A stretch of 5,441 nucleotides of DNA from Arthrobacter sp. (GTDB lineage Bacteria; Actinomycetota; Actinomycetes; Actinomycetales; Micrococcaceae): NCBI GenBank assembly GCA_018260285.1, contig JAGLBH010000121.1, forward strand, positions 1 through 5,441. Direction: 5' to 3'. The translations under genes and the position numbers were made by a program. Under the pieces are notes generated by a model. It saw nothing but the letters and a program-made list of their open reading frames with translations, was not told the DNA's origin and made no database searches. The first letter of the stretch is position 1; each line of letters begins with the position of its first letter. Below are positions 1 to 5,441 of the stretch, in pieces.

Positions 1-1
1 C

Positions 2-235
2 GCGGACTCCCCCGTGCTCCTGGGCCGCGCCCAGGAGGCCACCCTGGTGCTGGCCGACGACTACGCCTCAGGCCGCCATGCTCGCCTCTTCCCGCAGGGC
101 AGCCGCTGGTTCCTTGAGGACCTGGGCTCCACGAACGGCACGTTCGTCGGGTCCGAGCCGCTCATCCGCGCGATCCCGGTGGAGCCGGGAACGCCGCTGA
201 GAATCGGCAAAACCGTCTTCGAGCTGAGGAACTAG
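2..235 (+). CDS. fhaB: FhaB (FipA-like) FHA-domain protein, C-terminal part only
   Basis: This is the 3' end of a gene that begins before the window; 77 codons are visible, ending at TAG 233-235. The visible protein is most of a forkhead-associated (FHA) domain, which binds phosphothreonine peptides. The signature residues are present: Gly8-Arg9 in LLGRAQ, Ser23-x-x-His26 in SGRHAR, and Ser43-Thr44-Asn45-Gly46-Thr47 in GSTNGTF (numbered from the first full codon). In known FHA domains the Arg, Ser and Asn contact the phosphothreonine backbone and phosphate. The protein stops right after the last strand (KTVFELRN), so the FHA domain is C-terminal, as in mycobacterial FhaB/FipA. That family usually has an N-terminal membrane segment, which would lie outside the window. 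Position directly before pstP supports FhaB rather than FhaA, which lies one gene further upstream in this cluster. Its inferred role is to read phosphothreonines made by PknA/PknB on division proteins. A GTG at position 14 is inside the domain and is not a plausible start. Confidence 0.93.
   Translation, partial: ADSPVLLGRAQEATLVLADDYASGRHARLFPQGSRWFLEDLGSTNGTFVGSEPLIRAIPVEPGTPLRIGKTVFELRN
225..230 (+). promoter_or_regulatory. Ribosome binding site for pstP
   Basis: TGAGGA lies inside the last codons of fhaB, 8 nt before the TTG at 239. It is a good partial match to the anti-Shine-Dalgarno core at normal spacing, and it supports a TTG start although no ATG or GTG is available there. Confidence 0.7.
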
Positions 236-238
236 CCC

Positions 239-1774
239 TTGCAGCTTGCCTTCAGATACGCCGCGAAAACCGACGTCGGACGAGTCAGGAAGAAGAACGA
301 CGACTCCGCCTACGTCGGCCGGTCCCTTGCTGTGCTCGGCGACGGGATGGGGGGCCACGCTGGGGGCAACGTCGCCTCGGCCACCGCCATTCTGGGCCTG
401 GCCCCGCTGGACCACAACGAGCACCAGGACGCCGCGCTGGACCTCGTGGACGAGATCCAGAACGCCAACCTCCTCATGAACGAGATCGTCAAGTCCAGCC
501 CCGAGCTGGCGGGCATGGGCACCACGCTCACTGCCCTGCTCATCGACGGGGACAAGATCCAGTTCGCCCACATCGGCGACTCCCGGGCGTACCGCCTCCG
601 CGGAGACGTCTTCGAGCAGGTCAGCCTGGACCACACGTTCGTCCAGCGCCTCGTGGACGAGGGCCGTCTGCTCCCCGAGCAGGCCAAGACGCACCCGCAC
701 CGCAACGTGATCGCCCGCGTTCTCGGCGACTCGGACGCCTCTCCCGAGGTGGACCTGGCCACGCTGGACGTCGAGCTCGGCGAGCGCTGGCTCCTCTGCT
801 CTGACGGCCTCACGGATGTGGTCTCCCTCGAGGAGATCGAGCACTGCGTCCGCACCGCCTCCTCCCTCGAGGAGATCACCGAGGTGCTCGTCCAGCGGAC
901 CCTCGACGGCGGCGCCCCGGACAACGTGACGGTGGCCGTCGTGGATGTGGTGGACGCCGCAGCCGTGCCCGCACCCCCCAGCACGGCAGTGGAGGGCACC
1001 CCGGCGCCCAAGGTCGTAGACCCCTCGGCCCCGTCCGCCGCGCTGCTGCGCCAGGACCTCAACAAGCGCCCGCACGTGCTCGTCGGGGCGGCGTCGCTCG
1101 CCACGCAGACGGGCATGCTGCCCGTGGTGACGGCCCACAGCGCCGAAAAGCGGACCCCCGCCCCCGCGCCGGACGGCGAGGCCGCGCCTCCACAGGAGGA
1201 GACGGGCGACGCCGAGGCCGCAGCCTCCACGGGCGCCTACCCCGCCAAGGGCCGCCGCTGGATGATGCCCGCAGTGCTGGGCACCCTCGTGCTGCTCCTG
1301 GCCGCCGTGGCCACCTTCGGGTACATGTGGACCCAGACCCGCTACTACGTGGGCGAGCAGGACGGCAAGGTGGCGATCTACAACGGCGTCTCCCAGCAGA
1401 TCGGCCCCATCAGCCTCTCGCACGTCCAGGAGAAGACGACGATCGACGTGGCCGTCCTCCCCGAGAACGCCCGCCAGGGGGTGCGCCGCACCTACGCGGC
1501 CAATGACCTGAGGCACGCCGAGTCCATCGTGGACTCGCTCAAGACGATGGCGCGCGCCATGAACTGCTCACCCGCCGTCGAGGCGCCGACCGCCAAGCCG
1601 GCCCCGTCGTCGTCCTCGCCCTCGGCGTCGCCGTCAGCGTCCCCGTCCGGGAAGGCCACGGCGAAGCCCGGCGCGAGCTCATCCGCCAAGGCCTCCCCCA
1701 GCACCACGGTGACCCCCGGCTCCGCCCCCGGCCCCCAGAGCTCGGCAGCCCCGACCACGATCTGCGGAGGATGA
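239..1774 (+). CDS. pstP: PstP, membrane-anchored PP2C-family Ser/Thr protein phosphatase
   Basis: A 511-residue metal-dependent (Mn2+/Mg2+) phosphatase that reverses PknA/PknB phosphorylation. The PP2C domain spans about residues 5-238. Motifs seen are KKNDDS (19-23), DGMGGH (Asp35 metal ligand), GMGTT (92-96), HIGDSRAY (Asp114), TFVQRLVDEG (133-142), CSDGL (Asp189) and PDN (Asp228-Asn229). These four aspartates match the metal-binding set known in mycobacterial PstP. A Pro/Ala-rich cytoplasmic linker (about 240-340) follows, then one membrane helix (about 343-364), and an outer part with a small folded stretch (368-443) and a Ser/Pro/Ala tail. Full length is typical of the family. The start is forced: in-frame TAG 233-235 lies two codons upstream, TTG 239 is the first possible initiator, and the next in-frame GTG or ATG (codons 32 and 37) would cut into the catalytic core. 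The gap to fhaB is 3 nt. KKNDDS has Asp where NEDS/NQDS is common, a conservative change. Confidence 0.96.
   Translation: MQLAFRYAAKTDVGRVRKKNDDSAYVGRSLAVLGDGMGGHAGGNVASATAILGLAPLDHNEHQDAALDLVDEIQNANLLMNEIVKSSPELAGMGTTLTALLIDGDKIQFAHIGDSRAYRLRGDVFEQVSLDHTFVQRLVDEGRLLPEQAKTHPHRNVIARVLGDSDASPEVDLATLDVELGERWLLCSDGLTDVVSLEEIEHCVRTASSLEEITEVLVQRTLDGGAPDNVTVAVVDVVDAAAVPAPPSTAVEGTPAPKVVDPSAPSAALLRQDLNKRPHVLVGAASLATQTGMLPVVTAHSAEKRTPAPAPDGEAAPPQEETGDAEAAASTGAYPAKGRRWMMPAVLGTLVLLLAAVATFGYMWTQTRYYVGEQDGKVAIYNGVSQQIGPISLSHVQEKTTIDVAVLPENARQGVRRTYAANDLRHAESIVDSLKTMARAMNCSPAVEAPTAKPAPSSSSPSASPSASPSGKATAKPGASSSAKASPSTTVTPGSAPGPQSSAAPTTICGG
823..877 (+). repeat. 16-bp perfect direct repeat inside pstP
   Basis: CTCCCTCGAGGAGATC occurs at 823-838 and again at 862-877, 39 nt (13 codons) apart and in frame, so the protein reads SLEEI twice just after the CSDGL motif. 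The stretch between CSDGL and PDN is about as long as I recall it in mycobacterial PstP, so this looks like convergent helix-start sequence under strong codon bias rather than an inserted duplication. Confidence 0.6.
1616..1648 (+). repeat. Short Ser-Pro-Ser-Ala repeat in the PstP outer tail
   Basis: TCG/CCG/GCG-type codons encode SPSASPSASPS, about 2.5 imperfect copies of a four-residue unit, followed by more Ser/Ala/Pro/Thr/Lys to the C-terminus. This is an extended, disordered segment outside the membrane, the kind of tail that commonly spans or contacts the cell wall. Copy number could vary between strains. Confidence 0.7.
1766..1770 (+). promoter_or_regulatory. Ribosome binding site that decides the rodA start
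   Basis: GGAGG at the very end of pstP touches the ATG at 1771 with zero spacing but stands 6 nt before the second in-frame ATG at 1777. Zero spacing is not functional in normal initiation, so this site favours the start at 1777. Confidence 0.75.
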
Positions 1775-1776
1775 CC

Positions 1777-3177
1777 ATGGAGACTCTGACCCCGCGGCCC
1801 CGGCGGAACACGGAGCTGGGCCTGCTCGTCGTCGCGTGGATCGTGGGCCTGGGCGCCTACTGGATCGTCGACATGACGATGACGGACAGCCTGAGCGCCG
1901 ACTTCACGACCCGCGCTGCCGCCCTCGTGGCGCTGCCGCTCGCGCTGCATCTCGTGCTCCGCGTCCGGGCCAAGTACGCTGACCCGTTCCTCCTGCCCCT
2001 CGCCACCGCGCTCAACGCCCTGGGCATCGCGATGATCCACCGCCTTGACCTTCCGTTCGAGGGCAAGGACGACGCCGGCCGGCAGCTCCTGTGGATGGGG
2101 GTCTCCATCGCGGTGGCCTGCCTCCTCGTGGTGTTCCTCAAGGACGTCCGCCGCCTCCAGCGCTTCACCTACCTGTCCCTGCTCCTCGCGGTGGTCCTGC
2201 TCCTGCTGCCCCTGCTGCCCGCGCCGATCGGCGTGTCCATCAACGGCGCCCGCCTGTGGGTGAACGTCGGGTTCGGCACGTTCCAGCCGGGCGAGGTCTC
2301 CAAGGTGCTGCTCGCCGTCTTCTTCGCCGGCTACCTCTCGACGAACCGGGACCTCATCCTGCTGGCCGGGCGCAAGATCGGCCCCATCCAGCTGCCTCGG
2401 GCCAAGGACCTGGCGCCGATGTTCCTGGCGTGGGTCGTGGCGATCGGCATTCTCGTGACCCAGAACGACATGGGCACGTCCATCCTCTTCTTCAGCCTCT
2501 TCATGGCGATGATCTACATCGCCACGGGGCGCATCTCGTGGATCCTCATCGGCCTGACCTTCGTGGCGGTGGGCGGTGTGCTGGCGTACATGTTCATGGG
2601 GCATGTGACCCGCCGCATCAACGGCTGGCTCTACGCCTTCGACGAGACCACGTACAACGCCGTCGGCGGCTCCTACCAGGTGGTCCAGGGCGTCTTCGGC
2701 CTGGCGAGCGGGGGGCTCTTCGGCACCGGACTCGGCCAGGGCCGCCCGGACATCGTCACCTACGCCAACTCGGACATGATCCTCACGGCGCTCGGCGAGG
2801 AGCTGGGCCTCATCGGGCTGACGGCGATCGTGCTGCTCTTCGTCCTCTTCGTCAGCCGCGGCATGCGGGCGGCGCTGGGGACCAAGGACGGGTTCGGCAA
2901 GCTGCTCGCGGCAGGGCTCTCCTTCGTCGTCGCCATCCAGTTCTTCGTCATCGCGGGCGGGGTGACCCGTCTCCTGCCGCTGACGGGCCTCACCACGCCG
3001 TTCATGTCCGCGGGCGGCTCGGCGCTGCTCTCCAACTGGATCATCACGGCGCTGCTGCTGCTCATCTCCCAGAACGCCCGCCGTCCGATCGTGACCGGCC
3101 CGATGACGAACGAGGATGCGGAGGCCCGACGGCGCCCCCGCCTCTGGCCCACGCGCAAGGAGGCTGACGAGGCATGA
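1777..3177 (+). CDS. rodA: RodA/FtsW (SEDS) peptidoglycan glycosyltransferase
   Basis: A 466-residue polytopic membrane protein that polymerises lipid II into glycan strands, working with a class B PBP. About 12 hydrophobic helices can be seen, among them 14-31, 47-63, 70-87, 104-121 and 130-148. SEDS hallmarks are the outer GARLW (158-161, including the conserved Trp161), FQPGEVSK (169-176, the FQPSE-x-x-K family motif), GGSYQVVQG, GLASGGLFGTGLGQG, and NSDMILTALGEELG. Asp333 in that last motif corresponds to the essential acidic residue of RodA/FtsW. The PLTGLTTPFMSAGGSALL stretch in the C-terminal third is also diagnostic. The last 34 residues (433-466) form a basic, charged cytoplasmic tail. 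I chose ATG 1777 over ATG 1771 (two residues longer, overlapping the pstP stop) because of the ribosome site. RodA is preferred over FtsW because of operon position next to pbpA and the SDM rather than TDF form of the motif; the family alone would also allow FtsW. Confidence 0.93.
   Translation: METLTPRPRRNTELGLLVVAWIVGLGAYWIVDMTMTDSLSADFTTRAAALVALPLALHLVLRVRAKYADPFLLPLATALNALGIAMIHRLDLPFEGKDDAGRQLLWMGVSIAVACLLVVFLKDVRRLQRFTYLSLLLAVVLLLLPLLPAPIGVSINGARLWVNVGFGTFQPGEVSKVLLAVFFAGYLSTNRDLILLAGRKIGPIQLPRAKDLAPMFLAWVVAIGILVTQNDMGTSILFFSLFMAMIYIATGRISWILIGLTFVAVGGVLAYMFMGHVTRRINGWLYAFDETTYNAVGGSYQVVQGVFGLASGGLFGTGLGQGRPDIVTYANSDMILTALGEELGLIGLTAIVLLFVLFVSRGMRAALGTKDGFGKLLAAGLSFVVAIQFFVIAGGVTRLLPLTGLTTPFMSAGGSALLSNWIITALLLLISQNARRPIVTGPMTNEDAEARRRPRLWPTRKEADEA
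3157..3163 (+). promoter_or_regulatory. Ribosome binding site for pbpA
   Basis: AAGGAGG, a near-perfect Shine-Dalgarno sequence inside the last codons of rodA (they read RKEADEA), ends 10 nt before ATG 3174. It is the strongest ribosome site in the window. With the 4-bp ATGA overlap it predicts efficient coupled translation and matched output of polymerase and transpeptidase. Confidence 0.85.
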
Positions 3178-4616
3178 ACCAGGCCATCAGAAACACATGG
3201 ATCGCGGCGGTGACGCTCTTCACGCTCATCCTGGGATCGCTCACCGTGATCCAGTTCTTCCAGGCGTCGAGCCTCCAGGCCAACCCCTGGAACTCGCGGC
3301 GCATTCTGGCCGAGTTCTCCAAGAGCCGGGGCCAGATCACGGCGGACGGGGTCATCCTGGCCCAGTCGGTGCCGTCCAGCGACGACTACAAGTACCAGCG
3401 GACCTACCCGGCCGGAGCCATGTACTCCAACCTCACGGGCTTCTACTCGCTGCAGTTCGGCTCCACCCAGCTGGAGTCCGCGCTCAACGACGAGCTGACG
3501 GGCCGGGGCGACTCCCAGTTCTACAACCAGGTGGCCCAGCTCCTCTCCGGGGCGGAGCCCACCGGCAACTCGGTGGAGCTGACGATTGACCCGCAGCTGC
3601 AGAAGATCGCGTACGACTCCCTGCCGGACGGCAAGAAGGGCGTGGCCGTGGTGACGGACCCGAAGACGGGCGCCATCCTGGCCATGGCGGTCAAGCCGAG
3701 CTTCGACGCGAACCTCCTGGCCGTCCACAAGAGCAGCGAGGCCAGCAAGAACCTCCAGGCGATGGACGCGGTGGAGGGCCTCTCGGCGTACACCAACCCG
3801 GCCACCCAAGACCTGCTCGCTCCCGGCTCCGTCTTCAAGATCGTGGACACGGCCGCCGCCCTCGAGTCCGGCAAGTACACCAAGGACCAGGAGCTGGAGA
3901 ACCCGAACCAGCTCCTGCTGCCCGGCACCTCCACCTACCTGCCGAACTACCGCTTCGGCCCGTGCAACACCCAGACGAAGGCCTCCTTCACGTGGGTGCT
4001 GGCGAACTCGTGCAACACCGCGTTCGCCAAGATCGCCCTGGACCTGGGCGAGGGGGCGATCGCGAAGAAGGCCAAGGACTTCGGATTCGGCTCCTCCTTC
4101 GCCATCCCCACGAACGTGACGGCGAGCAAGTTCCCGAGCGGCCTGAGCGATGACCAGCTGGCCCTCTCCTCGATCGGCCAGTACAACGTCAAGGCCACCC
4201 CCCTCCAGGTGAACATGCTCGCCATGGCCATCGCCAACGGGGGGCAGATCATGCAGCCCCAGCTCGTCAAGACCGTCCGCGGGAGCGACCTGAGCATCAA
4301 GAGCCAGTTCAAGGCGAAGACCTTCCAGCAGGCGACGACGAGCGACGCGGCCGCAGCCATCCGCGACATGATGATCGAGACCACCAAGTCCGGCACCGCC
4401 GTCAACGCGGGGATCCCCGGGGTGGACATCGCGTCCAAGACGGGCACGGCCGAAGTGGCCAACAACCTGACGAACTCGTGGTACACCGGCTTTGCCCCGG
4501 CAAACGACCCCAAGGTCGCGGTGACCGTCGTCGTCGAGAACACAGAGACCATTGCGGGAGCCAACGCCGTGACCACGGCGGCTCGGAACATCTACCAGGC
4601 GGTGTTGAACAAGTGA
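3174..4616 (+). CDS. pbpA: PbpA, class B penicillin-binding protein (D,D-transpeptidase)
   Basis: A 480-residue enzyme that cross-links stem peptides outside the membrane, the usual partner of the SEDS protein encoded just before it. A short cytoplasmic N-terminus and one signal-anchor helix (about residues 8-28) are followed by a small N-terminal domain containing YPAG (about 80) and GFYSLQFG, and then the transpeptidase domain (about 145-478). The three active-site motifs are intact: Ser219-Val-Phe-Lys222 (nucleophile and base), Ser279-Cys-Asn281, and Lys422-Thr-Gly424. Their spacing is close to that of mycobacterial PbpA (Ser222, Ser281-x-Asn283, Lys424-Thr-Gly), and the length is also near (480 against about 491). 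No PASTA domain is present, as expected for PbpA. Start ATG 3174 overlaps the rodA stop in ATGA with a strong ribosome site. Cys264 and Cys280 could pair beside the active site. The gene is complete and undamaged. Confidence 0.95.
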   Translation: MNQAIRNTWIAAVTLFTLILGSLTVIQFFQASSLQANPWNSRRILAEFSKSRGQITADGVILAQSVPSSDDYKYQRTYPAGAMYSNLTGFYSLQFGSTQLESALNDELTGRGDSQFYNQVAQLLSGAEPTGNSVELTIDPQLQKIAYDSLPDGKKGVAVVTDPKTGAILAMAVKPSFDANLLAVHKSSEASKNLQAMDAVEGLSAYTNPATQDLLAPGSVFKIVDTAAALESGKYTKDQELENPNQLLLPGTSTYLPNYRFGPCNTQTKASFTWVLANSCNTAFAKIALDLGEGAIAKKAKDFGFGSSFAIPTNVTASKFPSGLSDDQLALSSIGQYNVKATPLQVNMLAMAIANGGQIMQPQLVKTVRGSDLSIKSQFKAKTFQQATTSDAAAAIRDMMIETTKSGTAVNAGIPGVDIASKTGTAEVANNLTNSWYTGFAPANDPKVAVTVVVENTETIAGANAVTTAARNIYQAVLNK

Positions 4617-4618
4617 GG
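4614..4618 (+). promoter_or_regulatory. Weak, close-set ribosome site for pknA
   Basis: TGAGG, formed by the pbpA stop codon and the next two bases, is only 3 nt before ATG 4622. The match and spacing are poor, so pknA translation probably depends on ribosomes finishing pbpA. No better-placed start exists, since the next in-frame ATG is inside the glycine loop of the kinase. Confidence 0.45.
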
Positions 4619-4621
4619 CCC

Positions 4622-5441
4622 ATGAAGGGAAACACACTCGGAGGCAATCGGTACGAGCTGACCGAGCGCATTGCCATCGGAGGGATGGGCGAGGTGTGGA
4701 AGGCCGTGGACTCGGTCCTCGGCCGCACGGTCGCCATCAAGATCCTCAAAGAGGAGTACAACGGGGACAGCGCGTTCCTGGCCCGCTTCCGGGCCGAGGC
4801 GCGGCACACGGCCCTGCTGAGCCACGCCTCGATCGCCAACGTCTTCGACTACGGCGAGGAGGAGGGCTCGGGGTACCTCGTCATGGAGCTCGTCCCGGGC
4901 AAGCCGCTCTCCGCGATCATCGAGTCGGAGAAGGTGCTCTCGAGCGATCGGACGCTGAGCATCATCTCGCAGACCGCCAAGGCGCTGGCCGTGGCCCACG
5001 ACGCGGGGCTCGTCCACCGGGACGTCAAGCCCGGGAACATCCTCTGCATGCCGGACGGCCGCGTGAAGATCACGGACTTCGGCATCGCCCGCCTCGCTGA
5101 CCAGGTGCCCCTCACCGCCACCGGGCAGGTCATGGGCACCGCCCAGTACCTCGCCCCCGAGCAGGCGACAGGCCACCAGGCCACGGGGTCCAGCGACATC
5201 TACGCCCTGGGCGTCATCGGCTACGAGCTCCTCGCCGGGCAGCGCCCGTTCACCGGGGAGTCCCAGATCGCCATCGCCCTGGCCCAGGTGCAGGACATCC
5301 CCGCAGACCTGCCCGAGTCCGTCCCGGCCCCGACCCGGGGACTCATCATGAGCATGCTGGAAAAGGACGCCTCGGACCGTCCCCGGAACGCCCACCAGCT
5401 GGCTGTCGCCGCAGACGCGCTCCTCGCGCGCGATGACGCCG
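4622..5441 (+). CDS. pknA: PknA-type Hanks Ser/Thr protein kinase, N-terminal 273 residues (runs off window)
   Basis: The gene has no stop in the window; 273 full codons are seen, covering nearly the whole kinase domain (about residues 11-273). It transfers phosphate from ATP to Ser/Thr on cell-wall and division proteins. Visible motifs are the glycine loop [10 protein letters not shown] (17-26), VAIK with catalytic Lys40, Glu59 in helix C (RAEAR), HRDVKPGN (132-139, catalytic Asp134, Asn139), DFG (152-154), activation-loop Thr165 and Thr167, [11 protein letters not shown] (171-181, Thr173) and [17 protein letters not shown]. Thr165 and Thr167 align with the autophosphorylated Thr172/Thr174 of M. 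tuberculosis PknA. The glycine loop lacks the first glycine, also as in PknA, and the gene follows pbpA directly by 5 nt. Together these favour PknA over PknB, which is expected to be the next gene downstream. The juxtamembrane linker, membrane helix and any outer domain lie outside the window. Confidence 0.93.
   Translation, partial: MKGNTLGGNRYELTERIAIGGMGEVWKAVDSVLGRTVAIKILKEEYNGDSAFLARFRAEARHTALLSHASIANVFDYGEEEGSGYLVMELVPGKPLSAIIESEKVLSSDRTLSIISQTAKALAVAHDAGLVHRDVKPGNILCMPDGRVKITDFGIARLADQVPLTATGQVMGTAQYLAPEQATGHQATGSSDIYALGVIGYELLAGQRPFTGESQIAIALAQVQDIPADLPESVPAPTRGLIMSMLEKDASDRPRNAHQLAVAADALLARDDA

Noticed and set aside
823..877. The 16-bp direct repeat as evidence of a recent duplication in pstP
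   Set aside because: The interval between the CSDGL and PDN motifs has about the usual family length, so nothing appears inserted. Codon bias and similar helix starts explain the match.
68..1516. Minus-strand open frames opposite fhaB and pstP (68-1516 and 310-1230)
   Set aside because: Low-complexity translations rich in Gly, Arg, His or Ser and antisense to conserved PP2C motifs. They are composition artefacts.
1492..2604. Minus-strand open frame of 370 codons, rich in Glu, Gln, His and Asp
   Set aside because: The charged, repetitive look comes from reading the hydrophobic, Leu/Val-rich rodA codons backwards; there is no domain and no gene-like codon pattern.
2091..3167. Plus-strand frame of 358 codons inside rodA in another frame
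   Set aside because: Arg/Pro/Gly/His-rich shadow of rodA; the rodA frame carries all the conserved SEDS motifs.
3586..3617. Possible promoter, TTGACC with TACGAC downstream, inside pbpA
   Set aside because: The spacing between the boxes is 20 nt, too long for a standard vegetative promoter, and TTGACC is simply the codons for Ile-Asp-Pro in a conserved coding region.
2760..4637. Long minus-strand open frame (625 codons) opposite the end of rodA and all of pbpA
   Set aside because: It is antisense to well-identified genes. Its protein is Val/Gly/Leu/Arg/His-rich with no recognisable domain, the usual by-product of few stop codons opposite GC-rich coding DNA.
4592..5395. Minus-strand open frame opposite the kinase gene
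   Set aside because: Antisense to intact kinase motifs on the plus strand, with no recognisable domain.
1..5441. An undescribed accessory or mobile system
   Set aside because: Every base outside junctions of 5 nt or less lies in a gene of the well-known fhaB-pstP-rodA-pbpA-pknA cluster with intact motifs and even composition. No transposase, integrase, terminal repeat or foreign codon use is seen.

Overview
The window is a nearly gap-free, one-strand stretch of very GC-rich DNA, with coding-strand third positions almost all G or C. It carries the central part of the actinobacterial cell-wall growth and Ser/Thr phospho-signalling cluster. The order is fhaB (3' end) - pstP - rodA - pbpA - pknA (5' part), the same as in Mycobacterium, Corynebacterium and Micrococcales. 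The residue-level character of the PstP and PknA proteins suggests a high-GC member of the Micrococcales, most likely a Micrococcaceae/Arthrobacter relative. That placement is from recalled family sequences, not from a search.

Layout. Positions 2-235 hold the last 77 codons of FhaB, the core and end of an FHA phosphothreonine-binding domain. Positions 239-1774 encode PstP, a membrane-anchored PP2C phosphatase starting at TTG. Positions 1777-3177 encode a SEDS-family RodA/FtsW glycosyltransferase. Positions 3174-4616 encode PbpA, a class B penicillin-binding protein, overlapping rodA by 4 bp (ATGA). Positions 4622-5441 encode the kinase domain of PknA, which runs off the right edge. Junctions are +3, +2, -4 and +5 nt, so there is no intergenic space for a promoter or terminator. 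The genes are almost certainly co-transcribed and translationally coupled, from a promoter left of the window.

How they work together. PknA phosphorylates Thr residues on growth and division proteins, FhaB reads phosphothreonine and PstP removes it. RodA polymerises glycan from lipid II and PbpA cross-links the peptides. The operon therefore places writer, reader and eraser of the signal beside the polymerase/transpeptidase pair it controls. All catalytic motifs I looked for are intact in all five proteins. I see no RNA gene, mobile element, CRISPR array, origin or sign of recent transfer.

I found no undescribed system. The points worth a second look are small. They are an in-frame fhaB-TAG-pstP junction that would give an FHA-PP2C fusion on readthrough, a compact motif island in PstP's otherwise disordered linker, cysteine pairs in the outer parts of PstP and PbpA, and the PknA-type glycine loop lacking its first glycine.
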